A stretch of 64,000 nucleotides of DNA from Nemertoderma westbladi. Taxonomy: Eukaryota > Xenacoelomorpha > Nemertodermatida > Nemertodermatidae. Location: the NCBI GenBank assembly GCA_032718475.1, contig JAUCBJ010000065.1:1-64000 (forward strand). The letters are read 5' to 3'. A program made the translations under genes and the position numbers. Positions 32,925 through 43,476 of this stretch are shown here, piece by piece (the first letter of the stretch is position 1; every line of letters starts with the position of its first letter). Below the pieces are notes generated by a model. It made no database searches. It had not been told where the DNA came from and worked only from the letters and a program-made list of their open reading frames with translations.

Positions 32925-33875
32925 CATCACTTCACTGCACTATATTTCAACACTCCACAACTATACGCTACACTACACTGCACATCATCATACTATACAA
33001 GACTAAACTACACTGCACTTCATCACACTACACTAGACCACACTACACTGCACTACATCACACTACACTAGACTACACTATACTGCACTTCATCACACTA
33101 CACTAGACTACACTACACTGCACTTCATAACAATACTCTAGACCACACTACACTGCTCTGCACATCACTACACAAGACTACACTACACTGCACTTCATCA
33201 CACGACACTACACTAAACGACACTGCACTTCATCACACTACACTAGACTACACTACACTGCACTTCATCACACGACACTACACTAAACGACACTGCACTT
33301 CATCACACTAGACTACACTACATTGCACTTCATCACACTGTACTGATCTGCACAACACTACCTACACTTTGCCATGGTAATCTACACTACACTGTACTGT
33401 AGTACACTATATTACACTGCACCACACTGCAGTACACTATACTATACTGCACTACATTATAGTACACTACACTACACTTCATCACACTAGATTTACTCAC
33501 ACTAACTTCCCTGCTCTGCACAATACGAAACTTTACCATGCTAAACTACACTTCACTGTAATGTACTACACTGCACTACACTATACTACATTAAACTACA
33601 CTTCATTGCTCAGCACAACTCTACACTTTGCCATACTACACTACACTACACTGCATTGCCCTGCACTGCACGGCACTGCACTGCACTGCACTGCACTGCA
33701 CTGCACTGCACTGCACTGCTCTGAAATGCACCGCATTGCACTGCACTTCCACACTAAACTGCACTACTCTGCACTGCACTACACTGCACCGCACCGCACT
33801 ACACTACAAGGAACTGCACTACACTGCACTGCACTACCGTATACTATTCTATTATACTACACTCCACTACACTAT
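32925..33875. repeat. Imperfect pentanucleotide repeat CACTR
   Basis: About 950 bp of cacta / cactg words with longer phrases (cacttcatcacactacacta) repeated. The purest part, about 33655-33720, is (ctgca)n. It lies in the intron between the exons at 34157 and 32745. Open plus-strand frames of Leu/His/Thr/Tyr are repeat artefacts. Confidence 0.9.
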
Positions 33876-34156
33876 AAACTAAACTACCAATGTGCATCAT
33901 TGAAAAACACGCATTTGACGTTTTCTATATAACAGGATTTAAGGTGCAAATTTATTTCACCCAATCAAGTGAAGCCGTATTGGAGTCAAGGCTAACTAAG
34001 ATAAAGTATATCAATCCATTTTAAAAACATTTTAATGACGCGGCCAGCAAAACGCCTTTGTTATACTGGGAAACATACGGAATACTTAAAACGGTCCTGT
34101 CCGTTGAATTGGACATTAATAATGGTGCATCTGTATAATGTTTTATCTTTACCTAC

Positions 34157-34503
34157 CTGGGTACACCATCACTCAACCCAGAACTTCTAATTAATCCTAT
34201 TTTCTTGTGATCCTCGCTTTTAATATCCTTGTGGTGTTCTAATATATCATATTTTAGAATGACTTCGTTATTATCATTAAATCCTTCAAATTTATGTTGT
34301 ACTGTGTCATAGACAGATTGTTCTATAGATGCAATATCTTTTAACGTGTCCTCAATATATCGGTAATGCATATGGGTATAGAATTGTCGTTTTTCTCTCC
34401 AACACCTGAGGCACCAATCCTTAGCATCTTCTATATATGCGACAAGTTCTTCCTCCGTATCCCATCGAGTTGATTCCAACTCAGATATTCCAGAAAGTAC
34501 ATT
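34157..34503 (-). CDS. Unknown spliced gene, first exon found (5' part missing)
   Basis: 347 nt open in one frame, acceptor ttttgcctag, donor cccag|gtaggt (phase 2). It encodes a charged, probably helical region: ESTRWDTEEELVAYIEDAK, DWCLRCWREKRQFYTHMHY, then IEDTLKDIASIEQSVYDTV and a tail SSGLSDGVPR. With the next four exons it makes 345 codons plus stop, and the total of 1,038 nt divides by three. Four of four introns in phase 2 with GT-AG ends is strong evidence of a real gene. An acceptor at its start means upstream exons exist; I could not find them between here and the 44-bp satellite. The long first intron contains a CACTR repeat. Confidence 0.75.
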
Positions 34504-35226
34504 CTAGGCAAAAATATTGTATAGTATAATATATTATTAAGTAATCGTGTAGCTATTTGGCACATTTAAAAATGAAAAAATAAAAACAATTAGAAATTAT
34601 ATTCTAATAAATCCGTTGGCTTTCGCACTACAAAGTAATTACAATTTTAGGGTTGTAAATGCTACGCCGACAACCGATAACCGTTACGGAAATCAAACTG
34701 TAACCTGTGCGCTAGAACTCTCGTAACTCTCGTGAACTTTCGTATATTGTTTTGGTTAGAACAATATGCCGCGGCAACCTGTGCTTAAGGGTTGTCGGTT
34801 GTCTGATATCGGCTCCCGTCGTAGCATTTATTCGTTTATTATCTTGATGGTAAATCGAATCGAATAAACGCATATTCTGCAGTTCAGTTATATGTAGGCC
34901 TATGCCTATATATCTATATGATGTTAGATAACCACGACTTCAGAGGGATTGTGATATTAATATGTAAACAATAAAATAGGACATTGGGTCTTATTCCCTC
35001 AGATACTACCTAGCATTTAGGGCCACTTGGGCCACTGTTAGTACTCAGGCACTAAGGCCCATTAAAAAACAAAATACCAAATCGCTTTTAGTGCTACATA
35101 ACCCAACCCAACGTAAGTATTGCACGAAATAGCCCCCATTTAAAAATCTGATCATTTATCTGTACATACCGGTAGGTGCTAATTGCAATAATTTTTATTG
35201 TCCGTTTAAATCACTCATGATGTCCT

Positions 35227-35425
35227 TTTTTTTACTTTTTATGTCCTCCAGAAATTTACCGTTAAGTTCCATGCTACCGGTTTCTCTACTGCTGTTCTCT
35301 CAGGCAATCAGTACCGGTATTAGTTTTTTTTTACTTTTTATGTCCTCCAGAAATTTACCGTTAGGTTCCATGCTACCGGTTTCGCTACTGCTGTTCTCTC
35401 AGGCTATCAGTACCGATATTAGTAT
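35227..35425. repeat. 99-bp tandem duplication
   Basis: Two copies with period 99, containing tgtcctccagaaatttaccg and ending gtaccggtattag / gtaccgatattag. Their plus-strand frames are chance. Confidence 0.9.
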
Positions 35426-35580
35426 ATAGAAAACTATTTTGCAGTATTGCATGTACAGATGTAGGTATAAAGCAGGTATTTTAGGTATTTTAGTACTGGT
35501 ACCGGCACCGGTACTGATGTAGGCCTTCTGTGTAGCCTACCATTTAAATACTGTACTGGTAGCCCTACCGGCTGACCGGT

Positions 35581-36175
35581 TGTTTTGGTAAGAAAATCCC
35601 GCCTCTGTAACCTGCTCCTTTCCCTGATTTGGTAAAGTGGCCCTTTATTGTTTTGGTTAGAAAGGCCCGCCTCTGTAACCTGCTCCTTTCCCTCAATTAG
35701 TTAAATTATCGTTTATTGTTTTGGTTAGAAATTCCCGCCTCTGTAATATGCTCCTTTCCCTCAATTTGTTAAGTGATCGTTTATTGTTATAGTTAGAAAA
35801 TTCCGCCTCTGTAACCTGCTCCTTTCCCTCAATTAGTTAAGTGATCGTTTATTGTTTTGGTTAGGAAATCCCGCCTCTGTAACCTGCTCCTTTCTCTCAA
35901 TTGGTAATGTTATCGTTTATTGTTTTGGTTAGAAAAGACAATCTATAGAACCTGCTCCTTTCCTTCATTTGGTAAAGTGATTGTTTATTGTTTTGGTTAG
36001 AAAATCCCGCCTATGTAACCTGCTCCTTTCCCTGATTTGGTAAAGTGACCGTTTATTGTTTTGGTTAGAAAGGCTAGCCTCTGTAACCTGCTCCTTTCCT
36101 TCATTTGGTAAAGTGACTGTTTATTGTTTTGGTTAGAAAATCCGGCCTTAACCTGCTCCTTTCCATCAATTGGAA
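35581..36175. repeat. 68-bp tandem repeat, ~9 copies
   Basis: Units of tgttttggttagaaaa, cccgcctctgtaacctgctc and ctttccctcaattggtaaag followed by gtttat, period 68. Copies differ by about 5-20%. It lies inside the inverted-repeat element. Confidence 0.92.
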
Positions 36176-37351
36176 ATTGTTTTTGGCTATAAAATGAGTG
36201 TTTTGCTACGTCATGTGGTAATCGATTATCGACAACAACCACAAACTATTAAAGTTATAGTCTTTTAGCACAGGCGCATATGGAAATCTATCTCATCGTC
36301 TATAAATCATGGAATTTTGAATGTTTTGGCACAGGCATATTGAAACCAACTGTCCGACAGACCAGAAATCAACAAATTTTGAATGTTTTGGCATACTGTA
36401 GGCATGTTGAAATCAACTATCTGACAGTCCAGAAATCAGCAGTCTGACAGTTTGAAGAAATGCATACATAAAAAGGATAACAAAAGTCATTAAAGGGACA
36501 ACAAAAGTCGTTATGCACAATTCGTAAAAAAGGGAGGACAAAATAAGTCAAATAAAAGGACCTAAAAAATCACTGTCCTAATTGGGTTTGGTTGAATTCA
36601 GTGGGGAATCATGTTTATGCATTTGGGGCTGATGGTAACATACAACTGTACATTGGGGGTGGGTGGTTTCAACTCGGTTTGGTGGTACGGTAGGATTTCT
36701 AATTTATTGGTCATTGTCTTAATTTAGTGGTGCAGTTATGTCAGGGTAGGGGTGGGGTTCGTGGCACACTGCAGATGAGGAGAACCACGAATCCCAGGGT
36801 TCAGTGTTTAAATCTCCGAAACCCTTTCATTTTTATAAAATTTATTACTTAGACTTACCTTATCGGCGGACAAAATGTCCTATATTTTTCATAATTTAAG
36901 GAATAACCTATTTCGTGCAATACTTACCGGAACCTGTAGTTACTGTATGGTTTGGTGTAGTTTTTCTTGTGGTAGTTGGGTTGGGATATGTAGCACTAAA
37001 TCGATTTGGTATTTTGTTTTTTAATGGGCCTTAGTGCCTGAGTACTAACAGTGGCCCAAGTGGCCCTAAATGCTAGGTAGTATCTGAGGGAATAAGACCC
37101 CATGTCCTATTTCATTGTATACATATTAATATGCCTATATATGGCCTAATAAGGACTAATATATATATTACAATATTTTTATATTATTGAACGAAGAAAG
37201 GAGAACCTTCTAAATCTAACAATAAAATTACATATTACGGAGTTATTTAAATAGGACTTTGGATTGACATCACAATAGCAAATGGAGCAAAAATAAATTC
37301 GACCTGGCGAGGATCGAACCCACGTCACCCAATAACTATAATAGCATATCT

Positions 37352-39763
37352 GGTACAGGCTCCAACCTAGCCTGTACTAGTCCCACTAACTCTGTAGTAC
37401 AGGCTCCAACCTAGCCTGTACTAGTCCCACTAACTCTGTAGTACAGGCTCCAACCTAGCCTGTACTAGTCCTACTAACTCTGTAGTACAGGCTCCACCCT
37501 AGCCCGTACTAGTCCTACTAACTCTGTAGTACAGGCTCCACCCTAGCCTGTACTGGTCCTACTAACTCTGTAGTACAGGCGCCAACCTAGCCTGTAATAG
37601 TCCTACTAACTCTGTAGTACAGGCTCCACCCTAGCCTGTACTGGTCCTACTAACTCTGTATTACAGGGTCCAACCTAGCCCGTACTAGTCCTACTAACTC
37701 TGTAGTACAGGCTCCAAGCTAGCCTGTACTAGTCCTACTAACTCTGTAGTACAGGCTCCACCCTAGCCCGTACTAGTCCTACTAACTCTGTAGTACAGGC
37801 TCCAACCTAGAGCCTGTACTAGTCCTACTAATTCTCTAGTACAGGCTCCACCCTAGCCTGTACTAGTCCTACTAACTCTGTAGTACAGGCTTCACCCTAG
37901 CCCGTACTAGTCCTACTAACTCTGTAGTACAGGCTCCACCCTAGAGCCTGTACTAGTCCTACTAACTCTCTAGTACAGGCTCCACCCTAGCCTGTACTAG
38001 TCCTACTAACTCTGTAGTACAGGCTTCACCCTAGCCCGTACTAGTCCTACTAACTCTGTAGTACAGGCTCCACCCTAGCCCGTACTAGTCCTACTAACTC
38101 TGTAGTACAGGCTCCAACCTAGCCTGTACTAGTCCTATTACTGTAACTCTGTAGTACAGGCTCCAACATAGCCCGTACTAGTCCTACTAACTCTGTAGTA
38201 CAGGCTCCAACATAGCCAGTACTAGTCCTACTACTGTAACTCTGTAGTACAGGCTCCAACATAGCCCGTACTAGTCCTACTAACTCTGTAGTACAGGCTC
38301 CACCCTAGCCCGTACTAGTCCTACTAACTCTGTAGTACAGGCTCCACCCTAGCCTGTACTAGTCCTACTAACTCTGTAGTACAGGCTCCAACCTAGCCTG
38401 TACTAGTCCTACTAACTCTGTAGTACAGGCTCCAACCTAGCCCGTACTAGTCCTACTAACTCTGTAGTACAGGCTCCAACATAGCCAGTACTGGTCCTAC
38501 TAACTCTGTAGTACAGGCTCCAACCTAGCCCGTACTAGTCCTACTAACTCTGTAGTACAGGCTCCACCCTAGCCCGTACTAGTCCTACTAACTCTGTAGT
38601 ACAGGCTCCACCCTAGCCTGTACTAGTCCTACTAACTCTGTAGTACAGGCTCCAACCTAGCCTGTACTAGTCCTACTAACTCTGTAGTACAGGCTCCAAC
38701 CTAGCCCGTACTAGTCCTACTAACTCTGTAGTACAGGCTCCAACCTAGCCCGTACAAGTCCTACTAACTCTGTATTACAGGGTCCAACCTAGCCTGTACT
38801 GGTCCTACTAACTCTGTAGTACAGGCTCCAACCTAGCCCGTACAAGTCCTACTAACTCTGTATTACAGGGTCCAACCTAGCCTGTACTGGTCCTACTAAC
38901 TCTGTAGTACAGGCTCCACCCTAGCCCGTACTAGTCCTACTAACTCTGTATTACAGGGTCCAACCTAGCCTGTACTGGTCCTACTAACTCTGTATTACAG
39001 GGTCCAACCTAGCCTGTACTGGTCCTACTAACTCTGTATTACAGGCTCCAACCTAGCCAGTACTAGTCCTACTAACTCTGTAGTACAGGCTCCAACCTAG
39101 CCCGTACTAGTCCAACTAACTCTGTAGTACAGGGTCCAACCTAGCCTGTACTAGTCCTACTAACTCTGTAGTACAGGCTCCAACCTAGCCTGTACTAGTC
39201 CTACTACTGTAACTCTGTAGTACAGGCTCCAACCTAGCCCGTACTAGTCCTACTAACTCTGTAGTACAGGCTCCAACCTAGCCTGTACTAGTCCTACTAA
39301 CTCTGTAGTACAGGCTCCAACCTAACCCTTACTAGTCCCACTAACTCTGTAGTACAGGCTCCAACCTAGCCTGTACTAGTCCTACTAACTCTGTAGTACA
39401 GGCTCCACCCTAGCCCGTACTAGTTCTACTAACTCTGTATTACAGGCTCCAACATAGCCAGTACTAGTCCTACTAACTCTGTAGTACAGGCTCCAACCTA
39501 GCCTGTACTAGTCCTACTAACTCTGTAGTACAGGCTCCAACCTAGCCCGTACTAGTCCTACTAACTCTGTAGTACAGGCTCCAACCTAGAGCCTGTACTA
39601 GTCCTACTAACTCTCTAGTACAGGCTCCACCCTAGCCTGTACTAGTCCTACTAACTCTGTAGTACAGGCTCCAACATAGCCCGTACTAGTCCTAGTAACT
39701 CTGTAGTACAGGCTCCACCCTAGCCCGTACTATTCCTACTAACTCTGTATTACAGGCTCCAAC
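37352..39763. repeat. 44-bp satellite, block 1 (~55 monomers)
   Basis: Head-to-tail monomers of tagtacaggctccaacctag followed by cctgtactagtcctactaac and tctg. Each holds an 11-bp dyad, TAGTACAGGCT / AGCCTGTACTA, around the 7-base loop ccaacct. Variants include tattacagggtcc, cccgtacta, an ag insertion (ctagagcc) and ctactgtaac. Blocks 2-4 share orientation and phase, so one array has been split by insertions. Confidence 0.97.
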
Positions 39764-41998
39764 ACCTTCTGACGAAGTTCCGCACTCAGTCCAACGAGTT
39801 ATGCGATCAGTTAGCGCAGTTGGGCAGGGTAATGTCGCAGTCTCTCGTACCATCCGGTTCCCTGTCAGCTCTATTGTCTGCTCGACTCATCGCGTTGGAC
39901 AAGAATCCAGGCGTCCGGCCCATCGGGATCGGAGAGGTTCTACGGCGGGTTATTGGGAAGGCGGCGATCCGGTGTATTCGCGAGGATCTCGAAGCTGTCG
40001 GCGGGTCCGTGCAGCTATGCCTTGGACAGAAGTCAGCGATCGAGTTCGCTGTCCATAGCCTTAGCCTTAACGATGCCTTTGACCGTGATGGCTGTGATGG
40101 TGTTCTCCAAGTTGATGCCACTAACGCGTTTAAAGCCCTCAACCGCCAGGGGGCGCTTCATAATATCCGCGTGGTGTGTCCCGGACTCCACACAATTGTA
40201 TCAAATTGTTATAGCGAGCCGGCGCGGCTGTTCGTGGATGGGGAAACCTTACTGTCAGAGGAGGGAACGACTCAAGGGGACCCCGTAGCGATGGCCATGT
40301 ATGGGAGTGGGGGAATGCCTTTGATGAACGAGTTGGAACAGGGGTGCACCACGGAGCAGCGGTGGTTCGCGGACGACGGGAACGCAGTGGGGAGTCTAAC
40401 CGAACTCAGAAAGTTCTTCGACATCATCGCAGCGCGGGGGCCGCATTATGGGTATTACCCCACCAAGTACTGCCTCACGGTGAAGTCGGACAGGTTACTG
40501 GAGGCGGAGGAGTTGTTCGCCGGCACCAACATTGCAATTAATATCGTTGGAAGTAAACTTGTCGGTGGCGTCATTGGCACTGAGGAGTTCCGTCTTAGAG
40601 AAGGTCGCAGAGTTCGCAGCCGAGGTCGATCGGCTAGCAGATATAGCCGCGGTGGATCCCCACTGCGCCTACGCAGGACTAGCGTTTGGGCTGGCCTGCC
40701 GGTGGCGGTACATAGCGTGGGTCGTACCAGGGGCGACGGAGCAGTTCGGGAAGCTTGAGGAGTCTGTAGGGCGGTTTCTCTGTCGCCTCACCGACCGGGC
40801 AGTTATTCTGACGGAGGAGCGAGAGTTGTTGTCGCTGCCGGTTCGCGACGGGGGGCTGAATGTCCCGGTCCCTCAGGATCTCGAGTCTCAATACCAGAAC
40901 TCCCGCCGAGTCTGCGAACCGTTCGTAGGGGCCACCGCAGATACGATGTCGGAAGTTCGGGAAGAGCAGATCGACATCATAAAGACGCTCAAAATAGTGA
41001 CAGCAGCTGCAAACAAAGAAAAGAAGGAAGAAGTGTGCAGTAAGCTGCCACAGAATCAACAGCAACTGTGTGATCTAGTGGGAGAGAAAGGAGCTTCAGC
41101 CTGGCTAAACTGTAAACGTATGGCCTTACAGGATACTCACCTCGACAAGGAAGGCTTCCGTGATTCCCTGTGCCTCCGCTACGGGTGGATGCCGCGAAAT
41201 TTACCGTCTCGTTGTGCCTGTGGGCTGCGATTTACTTCGTCCCACGTGCTGTCGTGCCCCACCAGAGGGTTCCACAATGTCAGGGTGGAACCGCTTCTGC
41301 AGCCACTATCGGGTGAGACGTTCAGCCATCGGTCGACATTGACGGACCAGCAGGCGTGGATGTGATACTGGATGTGTCGGTGAGCGGATTCTGGGGAAAC
41401 CGTTTCCGGAAAACTTCATCGACGTCTCTGTCTTCAACCCGCTGGCGGACACCAACGCCACGATGTCCCTTCCGGCATCCCACCTATACCACGAGTCTCG
41501 CAAGAGGCTCAAATACGAAGAGCAGTTGAGGGAGGTGGAGCACGCCAGCTTCACTCCCCTTATATTATCTTCGTTTGGTGGAGCTTCACCGTCAGCCACA
41601 CAGTTTATCAAGCGCCTCGCGTTGAAACTGGCTGACAAACGCGAGGTCCGCTATTCAGAGTGTGTTATGTGGGTTCGCAGGAGGTTGAGTTTCGCCCTTT
41701 TGCGGTCAGCCCTCCTGTGCCTTCGTGGCTGTCGATCAGCTAAGCGGCGTCCGGTTCGGTGCGACGTGGAGTCGATCATCCACAGCAATGCCGACTGCAA
41801 CCTGACGTAGGCGACTGTGGATAACAACCCTCCAAGTTTGGAGGACAGTCAGACAGTATCATATACTAACTGTAGTATTAATTTAACAGTGTATATTTGT
41901 CTGGTTGTTGGTGGTGGTTGCTATGCGATCTGATGTGCATCAGCTGTTTTTACAAGCTTTAATAATAAATATACGGCTAAAACGCCAAAAAAAAAAAA
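39764..41998 (+). mobile_element. 5'-truncated RLE-type non-LTR retrotransposon in satellite
   Basis: A 2.2-kb insertion with a poly(A) end. The satellite word ttacaggctccaac (39750-39763 and 42000-42013) is duplicated on both sides. It corresponds to the 3' 45% of the full element at 54152-59164, starting just before the RT domain. The 3' UTR has an aataaat motif near 41965. Confidence 0.9.
39820..41810 (+). pseudogene. RLE retrotransposon RT-endonuclease, decayed
   Basis: The RT part (39820 to about 40600) has PGVRPIGIGEVLRRVIGKA, motif A VLQVDATNAFKALNR, GTTQGDPVAM and a catalytic box FADDG in place of the YADDA of the full copy. The frame then shifts into 40532-41365, which carries the thumb and the CCHC finger (RCACGLRFTSSHVLSC). 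A deletion follows the finger and removes the RHNKLRDF region. The endonuclease tail is picked up at 41463-41810 after a stop. At least two frame breaks and a deletion make it inactive. Confidence 0.88.
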
Positions 41999-41999
41999 A

Positions 42000-42443
42000 T
42001 TACAGGCTCCAACCTAGCCCGTACTAGTCCTACTAACTCTGTAGTACAGGCTCCAACCTAGCCAGTACTGGTCCTACTAACTCTGTAGTATAGGCTCCAA
42101 CCTAGCCTGTACTAGTCCTACTAACTCTGTAGTACAGGCTCCACCCTAGCCCGTACTAGTCCTACTAACTCTGTAGTACAGGCTCCAACCTAGAGCCTGT
42201 ACTAGTCCTACTAACTCTGTAGTACAGACTCCACCCTAGCCCGTACTAGTCCTACTAACTCTGTAGTACAGGGTCCAAGCTAGCCAGTACTAGTCCTACT
42301 AACTCTGTAGTACAGGCTCCACCCTAGCCCGTACTAGTCCTACTAACTCTGTATTACAGGGTCCAACCTAGCCTGTACTGGTCCTACTAACTCTTTATTA
42401 CAGGGTCCAACCTAGCCTGTACTGGTCCTACTAACTCTGTATT
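42000..42443. repeat. 44-bp satellite, block 2 (~10 monomers)
   Basis: Continuation of the 44-bp array between the truncated RLE insertion and the BEL-type insertion; it ends in ctctgtatt. Confidence 0.95.
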
Positions 42444-43476
42444 CCATAACGATATAGATGTAGTTCCGTCGCTCCGGATTCTCCCACTTGTGGTGGATCG
42501 TCCACTTTCTTTCAACGTCCTTCCAGCGACTCTCTCGCTCACTCTTTATTTCTAATTCCATGTACCCACAATATATTTTATTATAGTCCTGGAATTTCTG
42601 GGGTTTAAAGTCTATACCGCCGTTTAGCACTCCGAGGTAGCCGATACCGGATTTCGTCCGTCTCACCTCTCGGAATCCTCGCATGAATTCGGCGGATCTC
42701 GACCAGGCTAATAGTGTTTGGGTGTCGACGCAATGACTAATGGCGTTGAGATCTTCTTGACGGTTTCTTCCGAAAGGAGCGTTAGCGTAGTCGTTTCGGA
42801 CGTCCGCCTTTATATCCGACCCGATTTTAATGATGTAGAGGTCAAATAGGATCTGTTGGATCTCAGGTGGTAATAGCCAGATCGCACTGGCTGTCCGCAC
42901 CTCCTGTTTGGGTGTCGGAAATATTCGACATACCAACACCAAACCGTCTAGGGTTCCGAGGACGACGACCAAGGATCGACCGTATTCCTTCATCCCATAC
43001 TTCTCCTGGTAGTCGTCACGATTCTGGATAACTGATATACGTTCCTCTCGCAGCGTTGCCGTACACTCCGCTAGGTTTCCCCAGTGGATGAGGTACGTAC
43101 TCTTGTCGTCGACGAAACTTTGGCATTGCGCCAACGTAATTGCTTTCGAGGTGGGCGTCGCGTTTCCCTCGTTGTCGTATATCAAACATCGGGATTTGTA
43201 GACGCTTTGCTGGAACGTTTCCCAGAACGACAACTCATCTCCTCCAGTTGCCTTTGCGTTCCGAGTTCTTTTCAGTCTCGTACTAACATCGGTCAACCGG
43301 AGCTCTCGTAGATTCCGGGAATCTGGTCCCTCTCGCCCGGAGAATTTAACGACTCGCACATTCTCATTTATCAGGGCATTCCATTTTGTATCAAAGTTAG
43401 GGGATCCAGGTTGTGGATATTCCAGTAAATCTATTGTATTAAGTAGTTCGCCGATAATTTGGCGATTTGGGTCCAT
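42412..43476 (-). CDS. ORF downstream of BEL pol, possible exonuclease-like domain
   Basis: An intact frame of 354 codons starting MDPNRQIIGELLNTIDLLEY; the last ~10 codons and the stop lie in satellite, so the true C-terminus is lost. It sits where env would be. Residues ~205-275 resemble part of a DEDD 3'-5' exonuclease: LPPEIQQILFDLYIIKIGSD, IKADVRNDY and CVDTQTLLAW compare with the usual L..LL.d..i.KvG...D and vDt..l pattern. I cannot find the first DxE motif, so activity is doubtful and the assignment is tentative. I see no signal peptide or transmembrane segment, so it is not an obvious envelope. It is better preserved than the decayed pol. Confidence 0.5.
   Translation of the reverse strand: MDPNRQIIGELLNTIDLLEYPQPGSPNFDTKWNALINENVRVVKFSGREGPDSRNLRELRLTDVSTRLKRTRNAKATGGDELSFWETFQQSVYKSRCLIYDNEGNATPTSKAITLAQCQSFVDDKSTYLIHWGNLAECTATLREERISVIQNRDDYQEKYGMKEYGRSLVVVLGTLDGLVLVCRIFPTPKQEVRTASAIWLLPPEIQQILFDLYIIKIGSDIKADVRNDYANAPFGRNRQEDLNAISHCVDTQTLLAWSRSAEFMRGFREVRRTKSGIGYLGVLNGGIDFKPQKFQDYNKIYCGYMELEIKSERESRWKDVERKWTIHHKWENPERRNYIYIVMEYRVSRTSTG

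Larger units (their letters stand above)
34954..37132. mobile_element. 2.2-kb inverted-repeat element with internal tandem repeats
   Basis: The left end (34954-35131) and right end (36909-37132) are inverted repeats. They share long stretches such as agatactacctagcattta and gtgcaatacttac, with one ~50-bp indel. Outer ends read ATATTAATATG. If TTAA (34957-34960 and 37126-37129) is the duplicated target, piggyBac-type mobilisation is possible, but the terminal bases are not the usual ones. The interior has a 99-bp repeat x2, a 68-bp repeat x9 and a ~85-bp repeat near 36280-36450, and no transposase. It lies just upstream of the unknown spliced gene. Confidence 0.7.

Noticed and set aside
32807-33932. 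Leu/His/Thr/Tyr-rich frames in the CACTR repeat
   Set aside because: Pentanucleotide repeat without stops in some frames; it lies in an intron of the spliced gene on the other strand.
37285-37330. tRNA or tRNA-derived SINE (minus-strand GGTTCGATCC resembles a B box)
   Set aside because: No A box at the right distance and no cloverleaf pairing in the T arm; perhaps a SINE scrap, not enough to call.
37352-39763. Could the 44-bp array be a CRISPR-like array?
   Set aside because: Units are contiguous with no unique spacers and no cas genes; it is a eukaryotic satellite.
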